Positions 1 through 7,939 of a DNA stretch of 41,711 nt are shown piece after piece. Numbering within the stretch: position 1 is the stretch's first letter; the number at the start of each line of letters is the position of its first letter. The notes under the pieces were generated by a model, which was not told where the DNA came from, made no database searches, and saw nothing but the letters and a program-made list of their open reading frames with translations. A program made the translations under genes and the position numbers. Origin of the DNA: JAWKHR01 sp041394725. Lineage in GTDB: Bacteria; Acidobacteriota; Vicinamibacteria; Vicinamibacterales; SCN-69-37. Where the stretch lies: positions 1 through 41,711 of the forward strand of contig JAWKHR010000053.1 of assembly GCA_041394725.1 (NCBI GenBank), written 5' to 3'.

Positions 1-114
1 CGCCGCCATCACCGCGGCGATGACGTACCACGGTTCGCGGTCGTAGAGGTCGTAGCGGTAGATCAGCGCCGCGGCGACCGCCGCGCAGGCGATGATCGCG
101 AAGGACAGGAGCAT
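1..114 (-). CDS. PrsW-like membrane protease, N-terminal fragment
   Basis: The reverse strand reads from an ATG at 114 without a stop to the left edge, giving 38 residues. They comprise a hydrophobic first helix followed by the motif YRYDLYDREPWYVI. A helix ending in a Y-x-Y/R-D-x-Y-x-R-EPW sequence is characteristic of the start of PrsW-family intramembrane metalloproteases, which sit in the cytoplasmic membrane. The catalytic Glu and His motifs would lie outside the window, so the assignment rests on this one motif. The gene diverges from the M16 operon. No clear Shine-Dalgarno precedes the ATG, so the true start could be slightly upstream. Confidence 0.55.
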   Translation of the reverse strand, partial: MLLSFAIIACAAVAAALIYRYDLYDREPWYVIAAVMAA

Positions 115-454
115 GGGGCCGCCGTATGGTCGCCGCAGGACGGCCGTCGAGGCAAGCCGGCCGGCGCGCCCGCGCCCGGGACGGCGCGCGGCGGATCACT
201 CCTTCCGCGTGGTCTCGATCGTCCGCGCCCCGGCGTGCCAGGTCACCGTCCGCCAGGCATCCGGCGGATTCGGAACGGCGGCTGCGGGTTCGCCGAGCGC
301 CCTCGCGGGCCGGTCCGCCGGAGACCGTCCCGGGCGGCCGGCACTCGTCACATCGCGGATGCCCGCCGCCGGCGGATGCGCGATACTCTGGGCCACTGTC
401 GTCTCCCGAATCGCGTCCGGATTCGGGCGGACGCCCATCCTCCAGGGAGGGCCC
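115..454. other. Intergenic region between divergent PrsW-like and M16 genes
   Basis: About 340 bases between two divergent starts. Several frames are open here because of the high GC content, but none resembles a known protein. A sequence gATACTCTggg near 391-397 could be a -10 element for the M16 operon, with a leader of roughly 55 bases; no good -35 is visible. An AGGGAGG at 444-450 is the ribosome binding site for the M16 gene. Nothing else is recognised. Confidence 0.4.
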
Positions 455-1804
455 GTGCTCCGAACGTTCCGCTGGTTCGCGTCCGCCGCGACCGTGGCGG
501 CCGGCGTTACCGCCGTCGTCCTGGCGCAGGCGCCGCGCGTGACCTTCAGCGACACCCGGCTCGACAACGGGCTGCGGGTGATCATCGCCGAGGACCACAG
601 CGCGCCCGTCTTCGCCGTCGCGGTCAACTACAACGTCGGCTCGCGCGACGAGCGCCAGGGCCGCACCGGGTTCGCCCACCTGTTCGAGCACATGATGTTC
701 AAGGGCTCCGAGCAGGTCGGTCCGGGCGAGCACTTCACGCTGATCTTCAACAACGGCGGCAGCATGAACGGCACGACCAACAAGGACCGCACGCTCTACT
801 ACGAGGTCCTGCCGTCGAACCAGCTCGACCTGGCGCTGTTCCTCGAGGCCGACCGCATGTGGTCGCTCGAGATCACGCGCGAGAACCTGGACAACCAGCG
901 CAACGCGGTCCAGGAGGAGCGCCGCCTCGGCGTGGACAACCAGCCCTACGGCCACACGTCCGAGGTCCTCGACGAGCTGGCCTACGACACCTTCGCGTAC
1001 GAACACTCGGTCATCGGCTCGATGGCGGACCTCGATGCCGCGACGGTGGACGATGTGAAGGCGTTCTTCCGGACGTACTACGCGCCGAACAACGCGGTGC
1101 TCGCGATCGTCGGCGACGTGGACACGGCCGACACGCTGGCGAAGGTGAAGCACTACTTCGACCGCATCAAGCGGCAGCCGGCGCCGCCCGAGGTGGACAT
1201 GTCCGAGCCCGCGCAGACCGCGGAACGGCGGCGGACGCTCGAGGATCCGCTCGCGCGGCTGACGCGGATCGACATGGCCTACAAGGTGCCGCCGGGCCGC
1301 TCGCCCGACAGCGAGGCCCTGACCGTGCTGGCGAACATCCTCTCGAGCGGCCGCAGCTCACGGCTCTACGAGCACGTCGTGCGCGAGAAGCAGCTCGCCT
1401 CGAACGTGAGCGCCTTCAAGGGCGAGTCGCGCGGGCCTGGGCTGTTCCAGTTCGTGGGGTCGCTGCTGCCCGGCAAGGACGTCGCGGCGCTCGAGCAGGC
1501 GATCGAGGCCGAGATCGCCCGCGTGCAGAACGAGCCGGTGGCCGACTGGGAGATGGAGAAGGCGCGCAACAGCGCCCGCCGGTCGTTCATCAGCGGCCTC
1601 GGCAGCTCGTTGAACCGCGCGGTGCTGCTCTCGCAGTACGCGCTGTTCTACGACGACCCGGGCCGGATCAACACGCAGGCGGATCGGATCGCCGCGGTCA
1701 CGGCGGCCGACGTCCAGCGCGTGGCGAAGCAGTACCTGGTGCCGTCCCGGCGGACGGTCGTGATCACGGTGCCGAAGGCCGGCGGCGCCGGGGGAGGTGA
1801 GTGA
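455..1804 (+). CDS. M16 family zinc metallopeptidase (catalytic member)
   Basis: 449-residue secreted peptidase of the M16B (pitrilysin/processing peptidase) family. The GTG at 455 is chosen because AGGGAGG lies 4 bases upstream and the product then begins with a signal peptide (LRTFRWFASAATVAAG, cleavage near VLAQA). The inverted zinc motif HxxEH is intact (HLFEH, H75, E78, H79), and the downstream helix NAVQEERR supplies the third ligand region. The C-terminal half is the usual second M16 domain. Its stop overlaps the start of the next M16 gene (TGATG), so the two are translated together and probably form a heterodimer in the periplasm, as known for M16B pairs. An in-frame opening extends upstream to base 92 but looks non-coding. 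Confidence 0.93.
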   Translation: MLRTFRWFASAATVAAGVTAVVLAQAPRVTFSDTRLDNGLRVIIAEDHSAPVFAVAVNYNVGSRDERQGRTGFAHLFEHMMFKGSEQVGPGEHFTLIFNNGGSMNGTTNKDRTLYYEVLPSNQLDLALFLEADRMWSLEITRENLDNQRNAVQEERRLGVDNQPYGHTSEVLDELAYDTFAYEHSVIGSMADLDAATVDDVKAFFRTYYAPNNAVLAIVGDVDTADTLAKVKHYFDRIKRQPAPPEVDMSEPAQTAERRRTLEDPLARLTRIDMAYKVPPGRSPDSEALTVLANILSSGRSSRLYEHVVREKQLASNVSAFKGESRGPGLFQFVGSLLPGKDVAALEQAIEAEIARVQNEPVADWEMEKARNSARRSFISGLGSSLNRAVLLSQYALFYDDPGRINTQADRIAAVTAADVQRVAKQYLVPSRRTVVITVPKAGGAGGGE

Positions 1805-3327
1805 TGCGCGCCAGGATCCTGTCGCCCGGCCGTGTCCGGGTCCTCGTCACGGCCGCGGTCCTCACGGCCGTGGCCGGCACCGGCGTGGAGCTCGGCGCGC
1901 GCCAGCAGGCCGCGTCCGGCCAGTCCACGCAGGCGAACCAGGGCGTGGTCCTCAAGGGGCGCGCGCCGGTCTCGACCGAGGTGCTGAAGGTCACCCTGCC
2001 GAAACCGCGTCGTGCGACGCTGCCGAACGGCCTGGACCTGATGGTCCTCGAGGACCATCGGTTGCCGCAGGTCTCGTTCCAGATCGTCATCCCCGGCGCG
2101 GGCGGCTACTACGACCCGCCCGACCGCGTCGGCCTGTCGTCGATCGTCGCCGCGCTGATGCGCGAGGGCACGACGTCGCGCTCGTCGGCCGAGATCTCCG
2201 AGGCGCTGGAGACGATGGCCGCGAGCGTCAACGTCGGCGCGGGGGCGTCGTCGGGCGAGGCCACGGTGTCGGGGTCGAGCCTGGTCGAGTCGTTCGGCGA
2301 GACGTTCGCGCTCGCGGCCGACGTCCTGCTGCACCCGACGTTCCCGGACGAGGAGATCGCGCGCTACCGGCAGCGGACGCAGGCGCAGCTCGTCCAGCTC
2401 CGGACGAACCCGAACTTCCTCGCGAGCGAGCGGTTCGATCACGTCATCTACGGCGACCACCCGGGCGGGCGGACGTTCACGACGCCGGAGACGCTCGCCG
2501 CGGTCACGCGTGACCTGCTGGTCCAGACCCACAAGGCGCGGTTCGTCCCCGACCATGCGATCGTCGCGGTCGCGGGTGACACCACGCTCGAGCAGGTGCG
2601 CGCGCTGGTCGAGAAGGCGCTGGCCGGATGGACGAGCGCCGGCACCCCCGAGCCGGCGACCACCGACCCGGCGCCGATGGGTCCCGCCCACGTGCACTTC
2701 GTCGCGCGCCCCAACTCGGTGCAGAGCAACTTCATCGTCGGCACGCAGGCGATCAGCCGCACGAGCCCCGACTACCCGGTGCTCGAGGTCATGAACGCGG
2801 TGATCGGCGGCGGCCCGACCGGCCGCCTGTTCACGATCCTCCGCGAGGCCAAGGGCTACACGTACGGCGCCTACAGCGGGCTCTCGGCCGGGAAGTTCCG
2901 CGGGGACTGGCAGGCGAACACCGACGTGCGCACGGAGGTCACCGAGCCCGCGCTCCGCGACCTGCTGTTCGAGATCTCGCGGATGCGTGACGAGCTCGTG
3001 CCCGAGCAGGAGTTCGCGGACAAGAAGCGCGCGCTCATCGCGTCCTTCGCGCTGTCGCTCGAGTCGCCGGCGAGCGTGCTGAACCGCGCGCTGACGCTCT
3101 GGACCTACGGCCTGCCGGCCGACTACTGGGACACCTACCCGGCGCGGATCGACGCGGTCACGCGCGAGCAGGTGCAGGCCGCGGCGAAGCGGTACCTCGA
3201 CCCCGCCCGCCTGCAGATCGTCGTCGTCGGCGATCCGGTGAAGGCCGGGCCCGTGCTCGGAACGTTCGGCGACGTGATCACGTACGACACGAACGGCAAC
3301 CGCACGGGCGGCGGCGTCGACCGCTGA
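1804..3327 (+). CDS. M16 family peptidase-like protein, non-catalytic partner
   Basis: 507-residue secreted M16 homologue. The ATG at 1804 overlaps the stop of the preceding gene, with GGAGG at 1793-1797 as ribosome binding site; a GTG at 1801 is a possible alternative. An N-terminal signal segment (VLVTAAVLTAVAGTGVELGA) is followed by the M16 fold start (RRATLPNGLDLMVLEDH). Where the catalytic partner has HLFEH this protein has GLSSIVAALMREG, so the zinc site is missing. The C-terminal domain keeps the family's glycine-rich loop (VIGGGPTGRLFTILRE) and YxYGAYS segment. In M16B heterodimers the non-catalytic subunit supplies that loop for substrate binding, which is the likely role here. Confidence 0.93.
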   Translation: MRARILSPGRVRVLVTAAVLTAVAGTGVELGARQQAASGQSTQANQGVVLKGRAPVSTEVLKVTLPKPRRATLPNGLDLMVLEDHRLPQVSFQIVIPGAGGYYDPPDRVGLSSIVAALMREGTTSRSSAEISEALETMAASVNVGAGASSGEATVSGSSLVESFGETFALAADVLLHPTFPDEEIARYRQRTQAQLVQLRTNPNFLASERFDHVIYGDHPGGRTFTTPETLAAVTRDLLVQTHKARFVPDHAIVAVAGDTTLEQVRALVEKALAGWTSAGTPEPATTDPAPMGPAHVHFVARPNSVQSNFIVGTQAISRTSPDYPVLEVMNAVIGGGPTGRLFTILREAKGYTYGAYSGLSAGKFRGDWQANTDVRTEVTEPALRDLLFEISRMRDELVPEQEFADKKRALIASFALSLESPASVLNRALTLWTYGLPADYWDTYPARIDAVTREQVQAAAKRYLDPARLQIVVVGDPVKAGPVLGTFGDVITYDTNGNRTGGGVDR

Positions 3328-3332
3328 TCGGC

Positions 3333-3643
3333 TCAGCGGTCCAGCCGCACGACCAGCACCAAGCGTTCGCGAGGGGGCAGCGCCGCGCCGACCGCGGCGC
3401 CGCCCCCCGCGCCCATCAGCCCGCCGCCCAGCACGGCCACGGCCTGCAGGCAGATCCAGTCGGAGGCGCCGCAGTGCGTCGAGAGCCGGCCGACGATCGC
3501 GCCCACCCCGAAGCCGACGAGCGCGCCGAGCGCCGCGCCCCGCCAGCGGCTGTGCCGGCCGGCGCTCCGTTCGAGCCGCGACAGCGTGGCAGGGCCATCG
3601 GGAGGGCCAGCCAGGCGCCGGAGTGCCGGAGGGAGCGAGTCAT
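3333..3643 (-). pseudogene. Glycine-zipper protein remnant, frameshifted
   Basis: One reverse frame ending at 3333 encodes a credible C-terminus: SRLERSAGRHSRW followed by two glycine-zipper hydrophobic segments (ALGALVGFGVGAIVG and LGGGLMGAGGGAAVGAAL) and a short basic end. This frame has no start codon for a long way upstream. The nearest ATG (3643) opens a different frame that begins like a signal peptide (MTRSLRHSGAWLALPMAL) and then becomes meaningless. One lost or gained base around 3560-3610 would join the two, and related acidobacterial proteins carry an extra N-terminal domain that is absent here. I read it as a truncated, frameshifted copy or a sequencing error. Function unknown. 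Confidence 0.45.
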
Positions 3644-3691
3644 GACTGCCTCCACCGCGGGTCGCGCCGGCGCGCCGGCGCGCGGCCCTCG

Positions 3692-4408
3692 TCAGAACCG
3701 CATCATCCACATGAACGTGGGGAAGACGAGCACCGAGTCGTCGAAGGGCAGAATGGCCAGCCCGATGTCGCCGGCGCCGCGGCCGCGGATGACGCGCACG
3801 GCGGTCGTGGCGGTCCAGTACGACTCGAGCACCGACGCGTCGGCGACGACCTTGAGGTGGCGCGACACGCGGCGCTCGACACCCACGTAGGCGGCCGGCG
3901 TGCTGCCGCGCTCGCTCTCCGCAATCGCGTACCAGAGGCCGATGCCGGCATGGACCGCGGCCCGATCGTCGCCGTGCGTCACCACGGCGTAGGCGAGGCC
4001 GGCGTTGACGTCCACGAATCCGCCGACGTGATAGGCCCCCACCGCCACGCTGGTCCGCTCCCGCCGCACGACCTGCCACTTCGGCGTCAGCAGGAAGACC
4101 TGGCCTTCGCCGACCGACAGCGGGAAGAACCCGACGCCCGCCGACACCCGATCCGTGATCCCGAACTGGACGATGGGCATCGGCCCGAAGAGCGTGAGCG
4201 ACATGTCGCCGCGGGGCAGCGTCCGGGCCGTCGGCAGCCAGATGAGGCGCGTCTCCGCGGGATCGGGGGCGAAGGCGTCCGGGCTGGCGACGGGTGGCGA
4301 CTGGCTGGCAGACTGGCCGGAGCCCTGCGCCGCGACGCGGCCTGCCACCACGCACACGAGGGCCATCGCCAGAAGGGCACGGCCGAACGGGTGACCGCGG
4401 ATCGCCAT
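3692..4408 (-). CDS. Outer-membrane beta-barrel-like protein, unknown function
   Basis: 238-residue protein with a signal peptide (hydrophobic segment ALLAMALVCVVAGRVAAQ). The mature part is rich in alternating hydrophobic and polar strands with glycines and aromatics (VSAGVGFFPLS, TSVAVGAYHVGGFVDVNAGLAYAVV) and ends in phenylalanine (MWMMRF), the usual C-terminal signature of outer-membrane beta-barrels. I do not recognise a more specific family. The ATG at 4408 is preferred over a TTG nine codons upstream because a G-run lies just before it and the signal peptide starts there. It is transcribed away from the PadR gene. Confidence 0.7.
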   Translation of the reverse strand: MAIRGHPFGRALLAMALVCVVAGRVAAQGSGQSASQSPPVASPDAFAPDPAETRLIWLPTARTLPRGDMSLTLFGPMPIVQFGITDRVSAGVGFFPLSVGEGQVFLLTPKWQVVRRERTSVAVGAYHVGGFVDVNAGLAYAVVTHGDDRAAVHAGIGLWYAIAESERGSTPAAYVGVERRVSRHLKVVADASVLESYWTATTAVRVIRGRGAGDIGLAILPFDDSVLVFPTFMWMMRF

Positions 4409-4609
4409 CGCGAACCCCCGTGTGCCGATGTGCAAGAGGCGAACCAGCGCGCGGTGATGTCCGGCGGCATCCGGCGAGGAGGCCAGGCCTCGCGCCGCTC
4501 GGACGGCCGCGGGCTATTCCGCGCTCATCCGCCGCGTGCCAGGCGCCGGGGCGTGTCTGGTTCCAGCCTTTCCGGTGCTCCCGGCGTTCGGGCGTGTCGA
4601 CGCGTTCCC

Positions 4610-4649
4610 TTGCACTTCGACAAGAGCGGGTGCTAGTCTTGTCGAAGTG
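4610..4649 (+). promoter_or_regulatory. PadR promoter with 13-bp palindromic operator
   Basis: A perfect inverted repeat, CACTTCGACAAGA (4613-4625) and TCTTGTCGAAGTG (4637-4649), flanks an 11-base spacer. It lies 15 bases upstream of the PadR start. A -35-like TTGCAC (4610-4615) and a -10-like TAGTCT (4634-4639), spaced 18 bases, fall inside the repeat, so a bound dimer would cover both. PadR regulators commonly repress their own operons from sites of this kind; that this PadR binds here is inference. Confidence 0.65.
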
Positions 4650-4664
4650 AAAGGGGAGAGACAC

Positions 4665-4994
4665 ATGGGCGACCGGCTGGACCTGCCGCAGGGCACCCTG
4701 GATCTGCTCATCCTCCGGACGCTGGCTCTCGAGCCGCTGCACGGCTGGGGCGTGTCGGAACGCGTGCGGCAGATGTCGCGCGACGTCCTGCACATCCAGC
4801 AGGGCTCGCTCTATCCCGCGCTCCACCGGCTCGAGCGCAAAAGCTGGATCAAGGCGCGCTGGGGCACCTCCGACCAGAACCGGCGCGCGAAGTACTACGA
4901 GCTGACCGCCGCTGGCCGCCGCCAGCTCGAAACCCAGCGGAGCGACTGGGCGAAGCTGACCGCCGCGGTTGCCGACGTCCTCGGCACGGGCTGA
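4665..4994 (+). CDS. PadR family transcriptional regulator
   Basis: 109-residue PadR-type winged-helix regulator: QGTLDLLILRTLALEPLHGWGVSERV (first helices), QGSLYPALHRLERKSWI (recognition helix) and the wing with YYELTAAGRRQLE. This is the short subfamily without a long C-terminal coiled coil. The ATG at 4665 follows AAGGGGAGAG (4651-4660); upstream codons in the same frame run through the promoter and are non-coding. The ADOP permease starts three bases after its stop. Adjacent padR-ADOP pairs are very common in Acidobacteriota, and the operator upstream suggests the pair is autorepressed. The inducing ligand is unknown. Confidence 0.95.
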   Translation: MGDRLDLPQGTLDLLILRTLALEPLHGWGVSERVRQMSRDVLHIQQGSLYPALHRLERKSWIKARWGTSDQNRRAKYYELTAAGRRQLETQRSDWAKLTAAVADVLGTG

Positions 4995-4997
4995 GCC

Positions 4998-7646
4998 ATG
5001 TGGCGGGATCTGCTGATTCGTCTCCGCGCGCTCGTCCGCCGGCGGGCCATGGAGGACGACCTGGACGCGGAGCTGCGGTTCCATCGTGAACGCCAGCTCG
5101 AGGCCTACGCGCGCGCGGGCCTGTCGCCCGACGAGGCGCGGCGGCGGCTGGCCCTGGAGTTCGGCGGCCTCGACCAGACGCGCGAGGCCTGCCGCGACGC
5201 GAGGGGCGTGACGATGATCGAACACCTGATGCAGGACGTCCGCTACGGGCTGCGCGCGCTGCGGCGGACGCCGGGGTTCACGCTCGTGGCCGTGCTGACG
5301 CTCGGCCTCGGCCTCGGCGCGAACACGGCCATCTTCTCGGTCGTCTACGGCGTGCTGCTGCGGCCGCTGCCCTACGCGGACCCGTCCGCGCTCGTGGTCA
5401 TGAACGAGACGACGCCGAAGGTGGGCCTCGTCAGCGTGTCGTACCCGAACTACGCCGACTGGCGGGCGGCGAGCCGGTCCTTCTCGGCGATGGCGATCGT
5501 CGTCGGCGTCGATTACGACCTCACCGGCGGGAGCCAGCCGGAGGCGATCCACGCCGAGGCCGTGTCGTCGAACTACCTGTCGATGCTCGGCGTGCGTCCG
5601 GCGCTCGGCCGCGACTTCACCGCGGGCGAGGACCAGCCGGGGGCGGCGCGCGTCGCGATCCTCGGCCACGCGCTGTGGCAGGCGCAGTTCGGCGGCGACG
5701 CCGGCGTGGTGGGCCGCACGCTGACCCTCGACGGGGATCCGGTGACCGTCATCGGCGTGCTGCCCGAGGGCCTGCGCGCGTCCGATTCGTCGGACCTGCT
5801 GATCCCGGTCGGCGTCTGGCTCGGCGACGACGACCAGGCGGCGGCGCGGGGCAACCGCGGCAATACCGTCGTCATCGGCCGGCTGGCGACGGGCGCGGAC
5901 CTCGACCGGGCGCGCACCGAGATGGGCGGCATCGCGGCCGGACTCGCGCGCGAGCATCCGGACACCAACGCGGAATTCGGCGTGGCGCTGCGGCCGCTGC
6001 GCGAGGTCCTGGTCGGCGACGTCCGGCCGGCGCTGCTCGTGCTCTTCGGCACGGTCGTCTGCGTGCTGCTGATCGCCTGCGCCAACGTCGCGAACCTGTC
6101 GCTCATCCGCGGCGCCGGGCGCGCGCGGGAGATGGCGCTGCGCGTCGCCATCGGCGCCGGCCGGCGCCGCCTGGTGGCGCAGCTGCTCGTCGAGAGCGCG
6201 ATGGTCGCGGCGCTCGGGGGCCTCGTCGGCCTGGCGCTCGCGTTCGCGGGCACCCGTGGCCTGCTGCGGTGGCTGCCCGCCGACATCGTCGAGGGCGCGA
6301 CCATCACCCTGAACGGCCCGGTCCTGGCGTTCACGGGCGTGGCCGTCCTCGCCGCGACGCTCGTCTTCGGCCTCACGCCCGCGCTGCAGGCGGCCCGCAC
6401 CGACGTGACGACCGACCTGAACGAGGGCGGCCGATCCGCGACGTCCGGCCGGCGGCAGCGGCGCTGGCGCGGCGCGCTGGCCGTGGCCGAGATCGCGCTG
6501 GCCCTCGTGCTCCTCGTCGGGGCCGGCCTGATGCTGCGCAGCCTGTCGGCGCTGCTCGCCGTGGATCCCGGGGTGCGGACCGACGGCGTCCTGACGATGT
6601 ACGTCGGGCTCTCGTCCGATCGCTACGACGCGGACGAGGCGAAGCAGGCGTTCTGGACGCGGCTGCTCGCCGACGCCGGCGCGCTGCCGGGCGTCGAGCA
6701 GGTGGCGCTCGGCACGAACGTCCCGTTGACGGACAACCACAGCCGCACGGACATCTCGATCGACGGACAGACCTTCCCGGTGGGCGCCCTGCCGCATCCC
6801 GACGTGCACATCGTGAGCCCCGGCTACTTTCGCGCCCTGGGCATTTCCGTGCGGGAGGGACGCGCCTTCGTCGCCTCGGACCGCGCCGGCGCCCGGCGCG
6901 TCGGCCTCGTGAACCGGACACTGGCCGAACGCTACTTCGCCGGCGTGGATCCGGTCGGCCAGCGGTTTGCCTTCGGTCGCCAGGCGCCGGGCGCGGCCGA
7001 CGCGCGCTGGATCACGATCGTGGGCGTGGTGGACGACACGCGGATGTACGGCCTCGACAACCCGTCACGCCTCGAGGTGTACGTGCCCCTTGGACTGGCC
7101 GGGGCCAGCGAGATGACGCTCGTCGTCCGGACGTCCGGCGATCCGGCGGCGCTCGTGCCGTCCCTGCGCTCGGTCGTGGCCGCGATCGACCCGGAGCGGC
7201 CGATTTCCGACGTCGCGACGCTCACCGACCTGCGCGACGCGTCGCTGGCCACGCGGCGCGTGACCCTCCTGCTGCTCGTCGGGTTCAGCGCGCTCGCGCT
7301 GGCGCTGGCGGCGCTCGGGATCTACGGGGTGATGTCGTACGGCGTGGCCCAGCGCACGAACGAGTTCGGCATCCGGCTGGCGCTCGGCGCGCGACCGCGG
7401 GACCTGCTGCGGACCGTGCTCGGGCCAGGGCTCGCCCTGGCCGGCGCGGGCATCGGCATCGGGATTGCGCTGGCGCTCGGCCTGACGCGCCTCATGAGCG
7501 CGCTGCTGTTCTCGGTCAGCGCGGCGGATCCGGCGACGTTCGTGTCGGTGAGCGCCGGTGTCGCGCTCATCGCGTTCGTCGCCTGCCTGATTCCCGGCTG
7601 GCGCGCGCTGCGGGTGGATCCGCAGATGGCGTTGCGGCGGTCGTGA
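4998..7646 (+). CDS. ADOP family MacB-like ABC permease
   Basis: 882-residue membrane protein of the acidobacterial duplicated orphan permease family. Residues 1-80 form the prefix domain (DLDAELRFHRERQLEAYARAGLSPDEARRRLALEFGG). The first transmembrane segment and MacB periplasmic domain follow (LRRTPGFTLVAVLTLGLGLGANTAIFS). An FtsX core of three helices comes next, then a second complete copy after a linker near residue 475, ending with the usual R-x-DPQMALR-like tail. No ATPase gene is adjacent, as expected for orphan permeases of this family. It is co-transcribed with padR. Substrate is unknown; MacB relatives export peptides, antibiotics or lipids. Confidence 0.93.
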   Translation: MWRDLLIRLRALVRRRAMEDDLDAELRFHRERQLEAYARAGLSPDEARRRLALEFGGLDQTREACRDARGVTMIEHLMQDVRYGLRALRRTPGFTLVAVLTLGLGLGANTAIFSVVYGVLLRPLPYADPSALVVMNETTPKVGLVSVSYPNYADWRAASRSFSAMAIVVGVDYDLTGGSQPEAIHAEAVSSNYLSMLGVRPALGRDFTAGEDQPGAARVAILGHALWQAQFGGDAGVVGRTLTLDGDPVTVIGVLPEGLRASDSSDLLIPVGVWLGDDDQAAARGNRGNTVVIGRLATGADLDRARTEMGGIAAGLAREHPDTNAEFGVALRPLREVLVGDVRPALLVLFGTVVCVLLIACANVANLSLIRGAGRAREMALRVAIGAGRRRLVAQLLVESAMVAALGGLVGLALAFAGTRGLLRWLPADIVEGATITLNGPVLAFTGVAVLAATLVFGLTPALQAARTDVTTDLNEGGRSATSGRRQRRWRGALAVAEIALALVLLVGAGLMLRSLSALLAVDPGVRTDGVLTMYVGLSSDRYDADEAKQAFWTRLLADAGALPGVEQVALGTNVPLTDNHSRTDISIDGQTFPVGALPHPDVHIVSPGYFRALGISVREGRAFVASDRAGARRVGLVNRTLAERYFAGVDPVGQRFAFGRQAPGAADARWITIVGVVDDTRMYGLDNPSRLEVYVPLGLAGASEMTLVVRTSGDPAALVPSLRSVVAAIDPERPISDVATLTDLRDASLATRRVTLLLLVGFSALALALAALGIYGVMSYGVAQRTNEFGIRLALGARPRDLLRTVLGPGLALAGAGIGIGIALALGLTRLMSALLFSVSAADPATFVSVSAGVALIAFVACLIPGWRALRVDPQMALRRS

Positions 7647-7684
7647 GGCGTCCGCCGCCGGTACGGGCCCGCGCCACCCGCGCG

Positions 7685-7933
7685 TGAGCTGGCCTCGATC
7701 AGCCGCGGCGCCAGGCCACGCCGCGCCCGTTCTTTCACGCGCAGTCGCCACGCCGTGCAGCGCGCCAGCGCTCGGCTTCAGCCTCGTCGGCGCGGTCGAG
7801 CCATGCGTGCGTGGCGCCCGACGGCCCCAGCCGCCGGCGACGAGGATGTAGAGGTCCGGGTGCGAGCCCTCCTCGACGCCGTCGAGGCTCAGCGCGATGC
7901 GCCGGAAGTCTCGACGTCATCGGAACCCGTCAT
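7685..7933 (-). pseudogene. YjbR/MmcQ-like protein, frameshifted and shortened
   Basis: Stitching three reverse frames gives a recognisable MmcQ/YjbR-type sequence. DFRRIALSLDGVEEGSH resembles the family N-terminus, VAGGWG plus GATHAWLDRADEAEAE resembles the core, and AWRLRVKERARRGLAPRLIEA resembles the C-terminus. The first block joins the second directly at HPDLYIL, without the usual central strands, so about 40 codons appear to be missing, and at least two single-base frame changes interrupt it. The ATG at 7933 is the best start. The end is not defined in any frame. MmcQ-like proteins are small CyaY-fold proteins of uncertain function. Confidence 0.4.
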
Positions 7934-7939
7934 CGGCAG

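Noticed and set aside
196..627. A reverse-strand open frame of 143 codons upstream of the M16 operon
   Set aside because: It runs over the M16 signal-peptide region, has no recognisable domain and no convincing start; its end looks mildly protein-like but is not enough to call a gene.
3333..6809. A 1,158-codon open frame on the reverse strand across the PadR and ADOP genes
   Set aside because: Its translation is Arg/Ala/Gly-rich low-complexity sequence antisense to clear PadR and ADOP genes; only its last ~80 codons resemble a protein. Long antisense frames are expected at this GC content.
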